From contig NZ_SLXI01000001.1 of the NCBI RefSeq assembly GCF_004345785.1, positions 310,001 to 374,000 on the forward strand: 64,000 nucleotides of DNA. The letters are read 5' to 3'. Shown piece after piece: positions 18,877 through 29,415 of this stretch. Positions within the stretch are counted from its first letter, which is position 1; each line of letters opens with the position of its first letter. Under the pieces are notes generated by a model. The model was not told where the DNA came from. It made no database searches and worked only from the letters and a program-made list of their open reading frames with translations. This DNA is from Bisgaardia hudsonensis (GTDB lineage Bacteria; Pseudomonadota; Gammaproteobacteria; Enterobacterales; Pasteurellaceae). Position numbers and translations under genes: made by a program.

Positions 18877-19806
18877 ATGGAAATGTGGAAACTTTTTTGG
18901 GGATTAATTTTTACACTTATTATTGCCTCATCGATTGGGTATGGACTTAAATGGAAGGTGGGGTTTTCAACACCACACAATGTAATTGATAATCTGAATG
19001 CACGCATTAATGCTTGGTGGATAATGATCCTAATTATTTTCTTTGCGGCATTTATGGGGTTTTATTGGGTTATTGGTTTATTTTTTATTATTTCATTTAT
19101 GGCACTTCGTGAGTTTTTATCATTAATTTATATTCGTCGTGGCGATCATTTTGCATTAGCTGCCTGTTTTTATGTAATTTTACCCTTGCAATATTATTTT
19201 GTGGCAACAGATTGGTTTAGTATGTTTACTATTTTTATACCCGTTTATGCTTTCTTATTTTTACCAATTTTATCCGCATTATTAGGTGATCCTACTCATT
19301 TCTTAGATCGTTCTACAAAAGTACAATGGGCAATTATGATTTCAGTCTTTTGTATTTCGCATATTCCAGCAGTATTGACTTTGGATATTGAGGGATTTGA
19401 AAGCAAAAATTTATTATCAATGATTTTCTTAATTTTAGTGGTACAAGCGAGTGATGTATTACAATATATTTGGGGTAAATTATTCGGAAAGCATAAAATA
19501 GCGCCGACATTATCACCTTCAAAAACAATAGAAGGTTTTATTGGAGGAGTAATTAGTGCCTCAGTTTTAGGTGGTTTGTTATATTGGCTAACACCTTTTA
19601 CACCTGTTTATGCTGTATTGATCAGTTTACTGATTTGTTTAATGGGATTTTTAGGAGGTTTGGTTATGTCGGCAATTAAGCGAAGTATGGGCGTAAAAGA
19701 TTGGGGAAATATGATCAGTGGGCATGGTGGAATGTTAGATCGTATGGATAGTTTGTGTTTTGCTGCACCGATTTTCTTTCATATAGTAAGATATTATTGG
19801 GCTTAA
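18877..19806 (+). CDS. Second phosphatidate cytidylyltransferase (CdsA paralogue, YnbB-like)
   Basis: The 309-residue polytopic protein carries the full CdsA signature near its C-terminus: SAIKRSMGVKDWGN followed by SGHGGMLDRMDS. It also has KHKIAPTLSPSKTIEG, paralleling KHKLAPKVSPGKTWQG in the cdsA product at 6021-6884. It is otherwise clearly divergent from that copy, with about eight membrane helices. The gene follows the acyltransferase with no gap. The cassette would let the cell make CDP-diacylglycerol and use it on a dedicated path. Family assignment is firm; the physiological role is not known. Confidence 0.85.
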   Translation: MEMWKLFWGLIFTLIIASSIGYGLKWKVGFSTPHNVIDNLNARINAWWIMILIIFFAAFMGFYWVIGLFFIISFMALREFLSLIYIRRGDHFALAACFYVILPLQYYFVATDWFSMFTIFIPVYAFLFLPILSALLGDPTHFLDRSTKVQWAIMISVFCISHIPAVLTLDIEGFESKNLLSMIFLILVVQASDVLQYIWGKLFGKHKIAPTLSPSKTIEGFIGGVISASVLGGLLYWLTPFTPVYAVLISLLICLMGFLGGLVMSAIKRSMGVKDWGNMISGHGGMLDRMDSLCFAAPIFFHIVRYYWA

Positions 19807-19828
19807 TTATAAATAAATAGAGGTAAAA

Positions 19829-20407
19829 ATGACCGCACTTTTGAAAATTGGTTTGGTTTCTGTATCGGATCGTGCATCACAAGGTGTTTATCAAGATCAA
19901 GGTATCCCAGAATTACAAAATTGGTTAGGAAAGGCACTTTGTGATCCTTTTGAAATTGAAACTCGCCTAATTCCAGATGAACAAATTGAGATTGAAAAAA
20001 CATTATGTGAATTAGTAGATGATTGTCACTGCCATTTAGTGTTAACAACTGGTGGAACAGGGCCTGCAAAAAGAGATGTAACACCTGATGCAACCTTAGC
20101 TATTGCCGATCGCGAAATGCCTGGTTTTGGTGAACAAATGCGTCAAGTGAGTTTACATTTTGTGCCTACTGCAATCTTATCTCGACAGGTAGGCGTGATT
20201 CGGAAAGAGAGTTTGATTTTAAATTTACCCGGACAGCCAAAAGCGATAAAAGAAACGCTAGAAGGAGTAAAAGATAATGATGGAAATGTTGTTGTAAAAG
20301 GTATTTTTTCCGCAGTACCTTATTGTTTACAATTAATTAATGGAATTTATATTGATACAAAACCTGAAGTGATTTCAAGTTTTAGACCCAAATCAGCAAG
20401 AAAATAG
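19829..20407 (+). CDS. mog: Molybdopterin adenylyltransferase
   Basis: Mog (MogA) adenylylates molybdopterin before molybdenum insertion in cofactor synthesis. The 192-residue protein has the MoCF fold with TTGGTGPAKRDVTPDAT at about residues 72-88, which forms the pterin-binding site, and the LNLPGQPKAI stretch at about 131-140. Length agrees with the family. The N-terminal codons for TAL include a reverse USS at 19832-19840, so the uptake word sits right at the start of the gene. It lies 22 bp after the CdsA paralogue and 23 bp before glnB. Confidence 0.93.
   Translation: MTALLKIGLVSVSDRASQGVYQDQGIPELQNWLGKALCDPFEIETRLIPDEQIEIEKTLCELVDDCHCHLVLTTGGTGPAKRDVTPDATLAIADREMPGFGEQMRQVSLHFVPTAILSRQVGVIRKESLILNLPGQPKAIKETLEGVKDNDGNVVVKGIFSAVPYCLQLINGIYIDTKPEVISSFRPKSARK
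19832..19840 (-). repeat. DNA uptake signal (USS), reverse orientation
   Basis: Perfect word overlapping codons 2-4 of mog. Confidence 0.8.
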
Positions 20408-20415
20408 AAACATAA

Positions 20416-20769
<354 letters not shown>

Positions 20770-20790
20770 TTTTATTTAAATTGAGAAAAT

Positions 20791-21840
20791 ATGAAAAATA
20801 ATACCGCACTTTTTAGAGTATTACTTGCCTGTGCTGCATTAGTTGTTATTTTTGCAGGGATAAAGCTCGCAACAGAAATCGTTGTTCCTTTTTTACTTGC
20901 TTTATTTATTGCTATTATTTGCTCGCCGATTGTTGATTTTATGACAAAACGTAAAATACAACGTTGGTTGGCAATAACAGTACTTTTTTGTCTAATATTG
21001 GTCGTTTTCTTTTTCTTAGTTGGGCTTATTAACGGTACGGTTAGAGAATTTACTCAATCTATTCCACAATATAAAATATTATTATCACAGCGTTTGAATG
21101 ATATTTGGGCATTAGCACAACGATTTAATATTCCTTTGCATATTTCAAAAGATACTATTTTGGATAATTTTGATCCGAGTATTGTGATGAATTTTGTAAG
21201 TAAATTATTACTTGGCTTTTCTGGCGTAGTTACTAATGTTTTTGTATTATTTCTTGTGGTAATCTTAATGCTTTTTGAAGCACCTACTGCGAAACATAAA
21301 TTTGCGGTGGCATTCAGTGCAAATAATCAAAATATTGAACCTCAAGAATATTATATCGATCGTATTCTAAAGGGCGTAATTAGTTATTTAGGAGTGAAAA
21401 CCTTAACCAGTGCAATTACAGGAATATTAGTTTACACATTACTTAAAATAGCTGGCGTACAGTACGCTATTTTGTGGGCAACATTTAGTTTTTTATTTAA
21501 TTATATTCCTAATATAGGATCGATTCTCGCCTCTATTCCTATTATTGTTCAGGCATTATTATTAAATGGTTTTACTATTGGATTTTTTGTTACCATTGGT
21601 GTTGTAATGATTAATATGATTGTAGGGAATATTCTTGAACCTAAATTGATGGGGAGAAAATTAGGTTTATCAACATTGGTTGTTTTTCTTTCGCTATTAT
21701 TTTGGGGATGGTTATTGGGAACTGTTGGTATGTTGTTATCTGTACCGCTTACTATGACATTAAAGATTGCTTTAGAAGCGAGTCCTAAAACAATGAAATA
21801 TGCATTACTATTGGGTGATATTTCTAAAAAAGTAGATTGA
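20791..21840 (+). CDS. AI-2E family permease (PerM/TqsA-like)
   Basis: The 349-residue protein has about eight membrane segments and matches the AI-2E transporter (formerly UPF0118) family, which includes TqsA, linked to autoinducer-2 export, and other Na+/H+ exchangers or unknown permeases. The FNYIPNIGSILASIP stretch near residue 235 and the GNILEPKLMGRKLGLS stretch near 275 are the conserved family core. The substrate cannot be deduced. The start codons include a reverse USS (20803-20811), again encoding TAL. It lies 21 bp after glnB and ends the cluster, before a terminator. Confidence 0.85.
   Translation: MKNNTALFRVLLACAALVVIFAGIKLATEIVVPFLLALFIAIICSPIVDFMTKRKIQRWLAITVLFCLILVVFFFLVGLINGTVREFTQSIPQYKILLSQRLNDIWALAQRFNIPLHISKDTILDNFDPSIVMNFVSKLLLGFSGVVTNVFVLFLVVILMLFEAPTAKHKFAVAFSANNQNIEPQEYYIDRILKGVISYLGVKTLTSAITGILVYTLLKIAGVQYAILWATFSFLFNYIPNIGSILASIPIIVQALLLNGFTIGFFVTIGVVMINMIVGNILEPKLMGRKLGLSTLVVFLSLLFWGWLLGTVGMLLSVPLTMTLKIALEASPKTMKYALLLGDISKKVD
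20803..20811 (-). repeat. DNA uptake signal (USS), reverse orientation
   Basis: Perfect word within the first codons of the AI-2E-family permease gene. Confidence 0.8.
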
Positions 21841-21862
21841 TAATAAAATCTATTAAAAAATA

Positions 21863-21871
21863 ACCGCACTT
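21863..21871 (-). repeat. DNA uptake signal (USS), reverse orientation
   Basis: Perfect word in the intergenic region after the permease gene, followed by TTTTTATT. Confidence 0.8.
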
Positions 21872-21956
21872 TTTATTGTTTTGCGATCGGAATCGTAAAT
21901 ATAACGAGTATTTATTTATTCTATTTGTGAATACGAAAGAAAAGCACTAGATTAAT

Positions 21957-21989
21957 AGGCGTGGAATCTGTACAATCACGCCTCTTTTT
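21957..21989 (+). terminator. Terminator after the glnB-permease unit
   Basis: AGGCGTG and CACGCCT form a 7-bp GC-rich stem with a 13-base loop, followed by CTTTTTAT. Confidence 0.7.
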
Positions 21990-22035
21990 ATGTAACTATT
22001 TTATAATAAGCCATAAGGTGTAATAACGAGGCACA

Positions 22036-23154
22036 ATGTCAGAAAAAATTAATTTAATGAATTTAACTCGTCAAGAAATGAGAGCATTTTTTGAAGAGTT
22101 AGGTGAGAAGCCATTTAGAGCAGATCAATTAGTGAAATGGATTTATCATTTTGGCGAAGATAATTTCGACAATATGACAAATATTAATAAGAAACTAAGA
22201 GACAAACTGAAATCTGTTGCGGAAATTAAAGCTCCAGAAGTGGCTGTGGAACAACGATCTTCAGATGGTACGATAAAATGGGCAATGCAAGTGGGCGATC
22301 AGCAAGTCGAAACGGTTTATATTCCAGAAGCTGATAGAGCAACGCTTTGTGTTTCATCACAAGTTGGTTGTGCTTTAGCTTGTACTTTTTGCTCTACGGC
22401 ACAACAAGGGTTTAATCGTAATTTAACTGTTTCCGAAATTATTGGACAAGTATGGCGAGCCTCAAAAATTATTGGTAATTTTGGGGTAACTGGAGTTAGA
22501 CCTATTACTAATGTTGTTATGATGGGAATGGGAGAGCCGTTGTTAAATGTAGCGAATGTTGTGCCAGCAATGGAAATTATGTTAGATGATTTTGCTTATG
22601 GTTTATCAAAACGCCGAGTAACATTATCTACTTCTGGCGTTGTTCCTGCTTTAGATAAATTAAGTGGTGTTATTGATGTCGCATTAGCTATTTCATTACA
22701 CGCTCCAAATGATGAATTACGAGATGAAATTGTACCAATCAACAAAAAATATAATATTAAAATGTTGATTGATTCGGTTAATCGATATTTAAGTGTATCT
22801 AATGCTAATCACGGTAAAGTAACTATTGAATATGTTATGTTGAATCAAATAAATGATTCGATTGAACACGCTCATCAATTGGCTAAGGTGTTAAAAAATA
22901 CACCTTGTAAAATTAATTTGATTCCTTGGAATCCATTCCCAGAGGCTCCGTATCAAAAGAGTTCTAATACGAGAATAGATCGTTTTCAAAAGACTTTGAT
23001 GGAGTACGGATTTACTGTTATTGTGAGGAAAACTCGAGGCGATGACATTGATGCGGCTTGTGGACAGTTAGCAGGAGATGTAATTGATCGAACTAAGCGT
23101 ACGGTTCAGAAAAAACGTTTTGGTGAAACTATTTCACTAAAACAAGTTAATTAA
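22036..23154 (+). CDS. rlmN: Dual-specificity RNA methyltransferase RlmN
   Basis: RlmN is a radical-SAM enzyme that makes 2-methyladenosine at A2503 of 23S rRNA and A37 of some tRNAs. The CxxxCxxC cluster motif is in [20 protein letters not shown] at about residues 111-130. The GMGEPLLN motif follows near 170, and the catalytic Cys in AACGQLAGD is near residue 345. The 372-residue length is normal. It starts the block rlmN-pilF-rodZ-ispG-hisS-yfgM, which is conserved across gamma-proteobacteria. Confidence 0.96.
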   Translation: MSEKINLMNLTRQEMRAFFEELGEKPFRADQLVKWIYHFGEDNFDNMTNINKKLRDKLKSVAEIKAPEVAVEQRSSDGTIKWAMQVGDQQVETVYIPEADRATLCVSSQVGCALACTFCSTAQQGFNRNLTVSEIIGQVWRASKIIGNFGVTGVRPITNVVMMGMGEPLLNVANVVPAMEIMLDDFAYGLSKRRVTLSTSGVVPALDKLSGVIDVALAISLHAPNDELRDEIVPINKKYNIKMLIDSVNRYLSVSNANHGKVTIEYVMLNQINDSIEHAHQLAKVLKNTPCKINLIPWNPFPEAPYQKSSNTRIDRFQKTLMEYGFTVIVRKTRGDDIDAACGQLAGDVIDRTKRTVQKKRFGETISLKQVN

Positions 23155-23186
23155 TAGACTGACTTTGATAATCAAGGAGAAAAATA

Positions 23187-23723
23187 ATGCGGTACATTAA
23201 ATGGATTAGTGCAATTTATTTTTCTTTTTTATTATCCGCTTGTGTATCAAATACACAATCTAATAATAGCTTTAATAAAGAATCTGCAGCAAAAGCGAGG
23301 GTAGAGTTAGCACTTGGATACTTATCCTTTCATAACTTTACTCAAGCAAAAGCAAGTTTAGATAAGGCTCTTAATTATGCGCCAAATTATTTTTTAGTTC
23401 ATTCCGCATTTGCTTATTTCTATCAATTACAAGGTAATATAGTGGAAGCTCGGAAATCTTATGAAAGCTCAATTGAGTTAGATGATAAAAAAGGTGATGT
23501 GAAAAATAATTATGGTGCTTTTTTATGTGGTCAAGGTGAGTTTGATTTAGCGTTTCAACAATTTGATAATGCTTTAAAAACTGATGGTTATCATAATCAA
23601 ATTGATACCTATGAAAATATTATACTATGTGCTAAAGCTGCAAATAATCTAAATCGTTATAATGAATATTTAATATTGTTAAAGAAAGTCGCACCAGAGA
23701 GAGTTCATCGTTTATCTAAATAA
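23187..23723 (+). CDS. pilF: TPR lipoprotein PilF (type IV pilus assembly)
   Basis: The 178-residue lipoprotein has a signal with lipobox LLSAC (Cys near residue 19) and then tetratricopeptide repeats over about residues 38-150, seen as repeated Ala/Tyr/Leu helix pairs. Homologues (PilF/PilW) are outer-membrane pilotins that help the secretin of type IV pili assemble. The context between rlmN and rodZ is the typical one. It is somewhat shorter than PilF of Pseudomonas. No pilus genes are in this window. Confidence 0.8.
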   Translation: MRYIKWISAIYFSFLLSACVSNTQSNNSFNKESAAKARVELALGYLSFHNFTQAKASLDKALNYAPNYFLVHSAFAYFYQLQGNIVEARKSYESSIELDDKKGDVKNNYGAFLCGQGEFDLAFQQFDNALKTDGYHNQIDTYENIILCAKAANNLNRYNEYLILLKKVAPERVHRLSK

Positions 23724-23854
23724 ACTTATCTTTCTATTTAAGGTATGTTTTACAATTTAATTACACATAATCTCTTGCAAAAGAGGTTGTACGTCTTTAA
23801 ACTTTGGTTCTTATAGCTTTTATAAATAATTTAAAATTAACTTAAGAATTAAAT

Positions 23855-24940
23855 ATGACAAATAATCAACCACAACAAATAGAATTACAAGATAAAATTG
23901 ATATAGGACAGCAATTTCGTCAAAAAAGAGAAGAATTAAATTTATCATTAGAAGATGTTTCAAAAGAAATAAATTTAAGACCCTCCGTGTTATCTTGTAT
24001 TGAAAATAATCAACTTGATATACTATCCCTTTCGCCTACCTTTGTTAAAGGTTATGTCCGTAATTATGCTCGTTTTTTAAATTTACCCAATACTGTTTGG
24101 GAGCCGATGTTATTTACATTAGGTACATCTTTAAAAAATAATTTAGGTAAAAATATTGCCTCAATTTCTCAGGTTAATTTAAATACATCAAATCATCGTT
24201 GGATAGGCTATATTACGGCACTAGTGGTTTTTATTGTTATTAGTATGACTGCATTGTGGTGGTGGGAGAATTATCAACATCTTAATGAAGAACGTGATAC
24301 TTTAGTGAATAGTTATGTAAATGGATCTACATCGAAATCTGCCAACCAAGAAAAAGAGAGTATCAGTAAGGGGACGGCACAGGATAGTCCAATAACTATT
24401 ATCGAAAAGCAACAAGATAGCGTAAAAGATATATCATCGCCAGTAGCAACAAGCTTAGAAAATAATAGTCTAAAAACAGTAGATAATGTTGATTTGAATA
24501 TTATTAAGGCTCAAAAATCAACTGATTTGATGACAGAAGAAAATAATTTAACGATTGTAAATGATAAAAGTATTGTCAATACCGAGACTAACCTAGAAAG
24601 TTTAACTTCTGCTCAAATTTTAGAAAATGAAATTGCAAAAGTAAAACAAGAACAGGATAACCAATTAGACAAAAATGTACTTGAGGCGAATTCTGAGGCT
24701 CAGATGAATTATGAGTTAAAAATTGAAATTACAGGCCCTAGTTGTTGGTTAAGTGTTAAAGACAGTAAGCGTAATATATTAGCTCAAAAAGAATATAAGC
24801 AAGGAGAAATCCTAACTTTTGATAAAGGTATGCCTTATTCATTAATTATTGGTGCGCCAGCTAATGTTAAGATTACTTATAAAGGTGAAAATTATCCTTT
24901 GACAGTTGATGGTCGTGTCGCTAGATTTAAATTACAATAG
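23855..24940 (+). CDS. rodZ: Cytoskeletal protein RodZ
   Basis: RodZ links MreB filaments to the membrane and sets rod shape. The 361-residue protein has an N-terminal helix-turn-helix domain (about 15-85, with EELNLSLEDVSKEINLRPSV-type sequence), one membrane helix at about 117-137, a low-complexity Ser/Asn/Glu-rich periplasmic linker (140-280) and a C-terminal beta domain (DUF4115, about 285-361). The domain order and length match E. coli RodZ. The 131-bp gap upstream likely contains a promoter. It ends 15 bp before the ispG start. Confidence 0.92.
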   Translation: MTNNQPQQIELQDKIDIGQQFRQKREELNLSLEDVSKEINLRPSVLSCIENNQLDILSLSPTFVKGYVRNYARFLNLPNTVWEPMLFTLGTSLKNNLGKNIASISQVNLNTSNHRWIGYITALVVFIVISMTALWWWENYQHLNEERDTLVNSYVNGSTSKSANQEKESISKGTAQDSPITIIEKQQDSVKDISSPVATSLENNSLKTVDNVDLNIIKAQKSTDLMTEENNLTIVNDKSIVNTETNLESLTSAQILENEIAKVKQEQDNQLDKNVLEANSEAQMNYELKIEITGPSCWLSVKDSKRNILAQKEYKQGEILTFDKGMPYSLIIGAPANVKITYKGENYPLTVDGRVARFKLQ

Positions 24941-24955
24941 ATCAGAGTGGAAATA

Positions 24956-26059
24956 ATGTTGGAAAAACCTGATATTAAACGTCGTGAATCGATAAAAATT
25001 TTTGTGGGAAATGTGCCTGTTGGTGGTGATGCGCCGATAGCTGTACAATCGATGACGAATACAAGAACAACTGATGTAGAAGCAACGGTTGCGCAAATCA
25101 AGGCATTAGAGCGTGTTGGTGCTGATATTGTTCGTGTTTCTGTCCCAACAATGGATGCAGCAGAGGCATTTAAGTTGATTAAGCAACAAGTCAAAGTGCC
25201 TTTAATTGCAGATATTCATTTTGATTATCGTATAGCCCTAAAAGTCGCTGAATATGGGGTTGATTGTTTAAGGATCAATCCTGGTAATATTGGCCGTGAA
25301 GATCGAATAAGAGCCGTTGTTGATTGTGCGAAAGATAATAATATTCCCATTCGTATTGGTGTGAATGCAGGATCTTTAGAAAAAGATATACAAGAAAAAT
25401 ATGGTGAGCCGACACCACAAGCATTGCTTGAAAGTGCATTGCGTCATGTAGAAATATTGGATCGTCTCAACTTCGATCAGTTTAAAGTAAGTGTAAAGGC
25501 CTCTGATGTTTTTCTTGCTGTAGAAAGTTATCGTTTGCTTGCTAAAGCAATCAAACAGCCTTTGCATTTAGGCATTACTGAGGCTGGAGGTGCAAGAGCT
25601 GGAGCTGTCAAATCAGCGATTGGATTAGGATTACTTTTATCAGAAGGAATTGGCGATACATTAAGGGTTTCTTTAGCTGCAGATCCGATAGAAGAGATAA
25701 AAGTAGGCTTTGATATACTGAAATCATTAAGAATTCGTTCTCGAGGTATTAATTTTATTGCTTGTCCTACTTGTTCTAGACAAGAATTTGATGTAATTGG
25801 TACAGTAAATGCTTTAGAACAACGTTTGGAAGATATTATTACACCAATGGATGTATCCATCATCGGTTGTGTTGTAAATGGTCCTGGAGAAGCATTAGTT
25901 TCAGATCTTGGCGTAACAGGTGGTAATAAGAAGAGTGGTTACTATTTAGATGGGCAGCGCCAGAAAGAGCGTTTTGATAATGATAATCTAATAGATCAAT
26001 TAGAAGCAAAGATTCGTGCTAAAATCGCACAAAACGATCCAAAAAATCGAATTATTTAA
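24956..26059 (+). CDS. ispG: 4-hydroxy-3-methylbut-2-en-1-yl diphosphate synthase
   Basis: IspG (GcpE) reduces MEcPP to HMBPP in the non-mevalonate isoprenoid path, using a [4Fe-4S] cluster. I prefer the ATG at 24956 (367 residues) over a GTG three codons upstream. It has the [16 protein letters not shown] segment, an N-terminal TIM barrel, and the cluster cysteines in CPTCSRQEF (near 270) and [10 protein letters not shown] (near 305). A Glu in the second motif completes the cluster site. It supplies precursors to UppS encoded in the same window. It lies 12 bp before hisS. Confidence 0.95.
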   Translation: MLEKPDIKRRESIKIFVGNVPVGGDAPIAVQSMTNTRTTDVEATVAQIKALERVGADIVRVSVPTMDAAEAFKLIKQQVKVPLIADIHFDYRIALKVAEYGVDCLRINPGNIGREDRIRAVVDCAKDNNIPIRIGVNAGSLEKDIQEKYGEPTPQALLESALRHVEILDRLNFDQFKVSVKASDVFLAVESYRLLAKAIKQPLHLGITEAGGARAGAVKSAIGLGLLLSEGIGDTLRVSLAADPIEEIKVGFDILKSLRIRSRGINFIACPTCSRQEFDVIGTVNALEQRLEDIITPMDVSIIGCVVNGPGEALVSDLGVTGGNKKSGYYLDGQRQKERFDNDNLIDQLEAKIRAKIAQNDPKNRII

Positions 26060-26071
26060 AGGAAAAAAAGA

Positions 26072-27343
26072 GTGGCAAGGACAATTCAAGCAATCCGAGG
26101 TATGAATGACTGTTTACCATCGGAAACGCCTTTGTGGCAATGGGTAGAAAATAAAATTCGTCAAACTTTAGCAAGTTATGGGTATTCAGAAATACGTATG
26201 CCTATTGTTGAAAATACACCATTATTTGCACGAGCAATTGGTGAAGTAACCGATGTTGTTGAAAAAGAGATGTTTACTTTCAACGATCGTGATGATGAGA
26301 GCTTAACTTTACGTCCAGAGGGGACTGCTGGTTGTGTGCGTGCAGGTATTGAGCACGGGTTACTTTACAATCAGGAACAGCGTTTATGGTATATGGGGCC
26401 AATGTTTCGTTATGAACGCCCTCAAAAAGGACGTTATCGTCAATTTCATCAAGTAGGTGTTGAGATTTTTGGTATTAGTCAACCTGAAATTGATGCTGAA
26501 CTGATTATGTTAACTGCTCGTTTGTGGAAATCATTGGGTATTTTTGAACACGTTACTTTACAATTAAACTCTATTGGTTCACTTGAAGCTAGAAGAAGTT
26601 ATCGTCAAGCATTAGTTGATTTTTTACAAAACCATTTGGATGTTTTAGATGAAGATTGTAAACGTCGTTTGACAACTAATCCATTACGTATTTTGGATAG
26701 TAAAAATGAAAAAGTACAAGAAATTTTGAATAATGCACCAAAATTACATGATTATTTAGATACAGAGAGTCTTGAACATTTTGCTCAGTTATGTGAATTA
26801 TTAGATGCTGTAGGAATTAAATACGAAGTTAATCAAAAATTAGTTCGTGGTTTGGATTATTATAATAAAACAGTATTTGAATGGGTTACTTCAGCACTTG
26901 GCGCACAAGGAACTATTTGTGGTGGTGGACGCTATGATGGTTTAGTGGAGCAACTTGGTGGGCATTCAACAAGTGGTGTTGGGTTCGCGATGGGGTTAGA
27001 ACGTTTAGTTTTATTGGTTCAAGAAGTTAATAATATTGAGTTGCCAAGTGCGGTGGATATTTACATTGTTTATGTAGGAGAAGGGACTAGATTATCCGCA
27101 TTTACTGTCGCTGAGAAATTACGTTCAGAATTGTCTCACTTACGAACAATGGTACATTGTAGTGGTGGAAACTTTAAAAAACAATTTAAACGAGCAGATA
27201 AAAGTGGTGCAAAATTTGCGTTAGTTATTGGTGAAACTGAGCTTCAGACTAATCAGGTTGTTGTAAAAGATCTATTGGGAAGAGCAGACCAGAAAACTAT
27301 ATCTTTTGATAATATTACTACTTATCTCAGTAGTGTATTTTAA
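26072..27343 (+). CDS. hisS: Histidine-tRNA ligase
   Basis: HisRS charges tRNA-His. The 423-residue protein starts at GTG (26072), with AAAGGAAA upstream. Class II motifs are visible: [14 protein letters not shown] (motif 2, about residues 112-125), the histidine-specific [15 protein letters not shown] segment near 257, and GGGRYDGL at about 287. A C-terminal anticodon-binding domain follows from about 325. A USS is at 27046-27054. It sits between ispG and yfgM as in relatives. Confidence 0.96.
   Translation: MARTIQAIRGMNDCLPSETPLWQWVENKIRQTLASYGYSEIRMPIVENTPLFARAIGEVTDVVEKEMFTFNDRDDESLTLRPEGTAGCVRAGIEHGLLYNQEQRLWYMGPMFRYERPQKGRYRQFHQVGVEIFGISQPEIDAELIMLTARLWKSLGIFEHVTLQLNSIGSLEARRSYRQALVDFLQNHLDVLDEDCKRRLTTNPLRILDSKNEKVQEILNNAPKLHDYLDTESLEHFAQLCELLDAVGIKYEVNQKLVRGLDYYNKTVFEWVTSALGAQGTICGGGRYDGLVEQLGGHSTSGVGFAMGLERLVLLVQEVNNIELPSAVDIYIVYVGEGTRLSAFTVAEKLRSELSHLRTMVHCSGGNFKKQFKRADKSGAKFALVIGETELQTNQVVVKDLLGRADQKTISFDNITTYLSSVF
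27046..27054 (+). repeat. DNA uptake signal (USS)
   Basis: Perfect AAGTGCGGT inside hisS. Confidence 0.8.
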
Positions 27344-27372
27344 ATTTATATTTTATTTAAAAGGAAATCAAG

Positions 27373-27978
27373 ATGGCTTATACAGTTGAAGAAGAGCAAG
27401 AGATTAATAATTTAAAAGCTTGGTGGCAAGATAACTATAAATCTATTATTATTACTTCGGTATTAACTTTTGGTGCGGTATTTGGATGGCGTTATTGGCA
27501 AGATTATCAAGAAAAAAAATCACAAGCATTATCCGTTCAATATGAACAACTAATCTCTATAGATGATACATTAGGTGAAGAAAAATTTAAGCAATTTGTT
27601 ACGGATAATAGCAAAACGAGTTATGCCGTTTTAGCATTGTTAGAGCGAGCAAGGTTAAATGTAGATACAAAAGAATTTGTTCAAGCAGAAATATTATTAA
27701 CGCAGGCATTATCACAATCTTCTGATGATCTTCTTATTTCTATATCTGCTCTTCGCTTAGCAATGGTTCAGTATCAGTTACAGAAATTTGATAGTGCTTT
27801 AAGTTCTCTGGATAAAGTGAAAGGAAAAAGTTGGGATAGTCGCAAATTACTTCTAAAAGGTGATATTCTTCTTGCTAAAGGCGATAATATATCTGCAAAA
27901 TCAAGTTTTGAAGAAGCCTTAAGTAGTGCAAGTCCTTTAGAAAAATCTTTCATACAGATGAGATTAAATAATTTATAA
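27373..27978 (+). CDS. yfgM: YfgM family membrane-anchored TPR protein
   Basis: YfgM is an inner-membrane ancillary protein of the SecYEG translocon that works with PpiD on emerging periplasmic proteins. The 201-residue protein has a cytosolic N-terminus (EEEQEINNLKAWWQDN), one membrane helix at about 23-42, and periplasmic TPR-like helices to the end. The membrane helix and length match the family. In E. coli, bamB follows yfgM; here a terminator and an unrelated methyltransferase gene follow, and bamB is not in the window. The partner PpiD is encoded at 51097-52956. Confidence 0.88.
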   Translation: MAYTVEEEQEINNLKAWWQDNYKSIIITSVLTFGAVFGWRYWQDYQEKKSQALSVQYEQLISIDDTLGEEKFKQFVTDNSKTSYAVLALLERARLNVDTKEFVQAEILLTQALSQSSDDLLISISALRLAMVQYQLQKFDSALSSLDKVKGKSWDSRKLLLKGDILLAKGDNISAKSSFEEALSSASPLEKSFIQMRLNNL

Positions 27979-27994
27979 TTTAGAATAAATTAGC

Positions 27995-28018
27995 GCCTTG
28001 GATATTCCAAGGCTTTTT
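27995..28018 (+). terminator. Terminator after yfgM
   Basis: GCCTTGG and CCAAGGC form a perfect 7-bp stem with a 5-base loop, followed by TTTTTAT. It closes the rlmN-yfgM block. Confidence 0.8.
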
Positions 28019-28034
28019 ATTAGTTAGTAAATAA

Positions 28035-28472
28035 ATGAACTCAGTAAAACTTCCTCCTCCAGTTATTTTTATTGTATGTATTCTGATAATGTACATTCTA
28101 CCTAAATTTTATCTTTTCGATAGATACTTGTATTTAGTGGTTTCTTCTTTGCTACTTAGTAGTGTTTTTGCTATAACAAGTGTGTGCCAATTTATTATAA
28201 ATAAAGCTAATATTAGCCCGATTAATTTAAATACAGATAAGTTTATTACTACAGGCATTTATCGATTTACTCGAAACCCTATGTATTTGAGTTTAGTGCT
28301 TGCTTTAGTAGCTTGGTTTTTTTGGCTAGGTAATTTGTTGGCAATTTTCGGGATCGTATTATTTGTTATTCTTATTAATTACTTACAGATTAAGCCAGAA
28401 GAAAAAGTATTAGAAAAAATATTTGGGCAAGATTATTTAATCTATAAAAAGAAAGTTAGGCGTTGGATTTGA
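28035..28472 (+). CDS. Isoprenylcysteine carboxyl methyltransferase-like membrane protein
   Basis: The 145-residue protein has four membrane segments and matches the small bacterial ICMT/PEMT-type methyltransferases. The conserved C-terminal pattern is visible: TGIYRFTRNPMYLSL near residue 76 and the IKPEEKVLEKIFGQDYLIY stretch near 120, which hold the SAM-binding residues. The substrate in bacteria is unknown, since they lack prenylated CaaX proteins; a lipid or small molecule is likely. It is a lone gene after the yfgM terminator and is followed by a terminator shared with convergent folD. Confidence 0.8.
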   Translation: MNSVKLPPPVIFIVCILIMYILPKFYLFDRYLYLVVSSLLLSSVFAITSVCQFIINKANISPINLNTDKFITTGIYRFTRNPMYLSLVLALVAWFFWLGNLLAIFGIVLFVILINYLQIKPEEKVLEKIFGQDYLIYKKKVRRWI

Positions 28473-28528
28473 TAGTTTAAAACTAATTCATTTCTGTTAT
28501 AAAATAATGTGGTAATTTTGAATTGGTA

Positions 28529-28560
28529 GATGCCATAATATATTGATTATGGCATCTTTT
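28529..28560 (+). terminator. Bidirectional terminator between the methyltransferase gene and folD
   Basis: GATGCCATAAT and ATTATGGCATC form a perfect 11-bp stem, followed by TTTTA on this strand; it lies 7 bases beyond the folD stop on the other strand. Confidence 0.75.
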
Positions 28561-28566
28561 ACTTTA

Positions 28567-29415
28567 TTATTGATTATTTTCGTAAGCAGTTAACGTATTT
28601 TCCATCAGCATTGCTACTGTCATTGGTCCAACTCCACCTGGAACAGGCGTAATAAAACTGGCTTTTTGAGCGGCTACATCATACTCAACATCACCTTGCA
28701 ATTTACCTTCAACTCGATTTATACCTACATCAATAACAATAGCTCCTTCTTTGATCCAATTACCAGGAATAAATTGTGCTTTACCGACAGCGACAACTAC
28801 AATGTCAGCTTGGCGTACATAATTCTCTAAATCTTTTGTAAAACGATGTGTAACAGTTGTTGTACAACCTGCAAGTAATAACTCTAGTGCCATTGGACGC
28901 CCTACAATATTTGATGCACCAACAATAACAGCGTGTTTACCATGAAGATCAGTATTAGTTGTTTCAAGGAGTTTTATTATACCATAAGGTGTACAAGCTC
29001 GTAGTTTTGGAATCCGTTGACAAAGTCTTCCAACATTATAAGGGTGGAAACCATCAACATCTTTATTTGGGTTTATTCGTTCAATTATTTTTGTTGAATC
29101 AATATGTTTTGGTAATGGAAGCTGTACTAGAATTCCATCAATTTCAGGATCAATATTTAATTTATCAATTAATTTTAGTAATTCTTCTTCTGAAGTTTCA
29201 ATAGATAAATCATAGGACTTAGAATGAATACCTATTTCATCACAACTTTTTCTCTTACTGTTTACATAAACTTGAGAGGCAGGATCTGAACCGACCAAAA
29301 TAACCGCTAATCCTGGGGCTCTTTTTCCTTCAGAGATAAATTGTTGAATTTTTTTTGATACTTCAGATTTTATTTGTTTAGATAATTCCGTGCCTGAAAT
29401 AACTTGTGCGGTCAT
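28567..29415 (-). CDS. folD: Bifunctional methylenetetrahydrofolate dehydrogenase/cyclohydrolase FolD
   Basis: FolD interconverts 5,10-methylene-THF, methenyl-THF and 10-formyl-THF, feeding purine, Met and formyl-Met synthesis. The 282-residue protein has the catalytic [13 protein letters not shown] stretch (Tyr and Lys) near residue 52, [12 protein letters not shown] near 98, and the NADP-binding [16 protein letters not shown] near 165. [16 protein letters not shown] closes the C-terminus. It is monocistronic on the minus strand, with a Shine-Dalgarno AAAGGAAAA. Its start lies about 200 bp from the tRNA-Pro gene, so the promoters diverge. Confidence 0.96.
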   Translation of the reverse strand: MTAQVISGTELSKQIKSEVSKKIQQFISEGKRAPGLAVILVGSDPASQVYVNSKRKSCDEIGIHSKSYDLSIETSEEELLKLIDKLNIDPEIDGILVQLPLPKHIDSTKIIERINPNKDVDGFHPYNVGRLCQRIPKLRACTPYGIIKLLETTNTDLHGKHAVIVGASNIVGRPMALELLLAGCTTTVTHRFTKDLENYVRQADIVVVAVGKAQFIPGNWIKEGAIVIDVGINRVEGKLQGDVEYDVAAQKASFITPVPGGVGPMTVAMLMENTLTAYENNQ

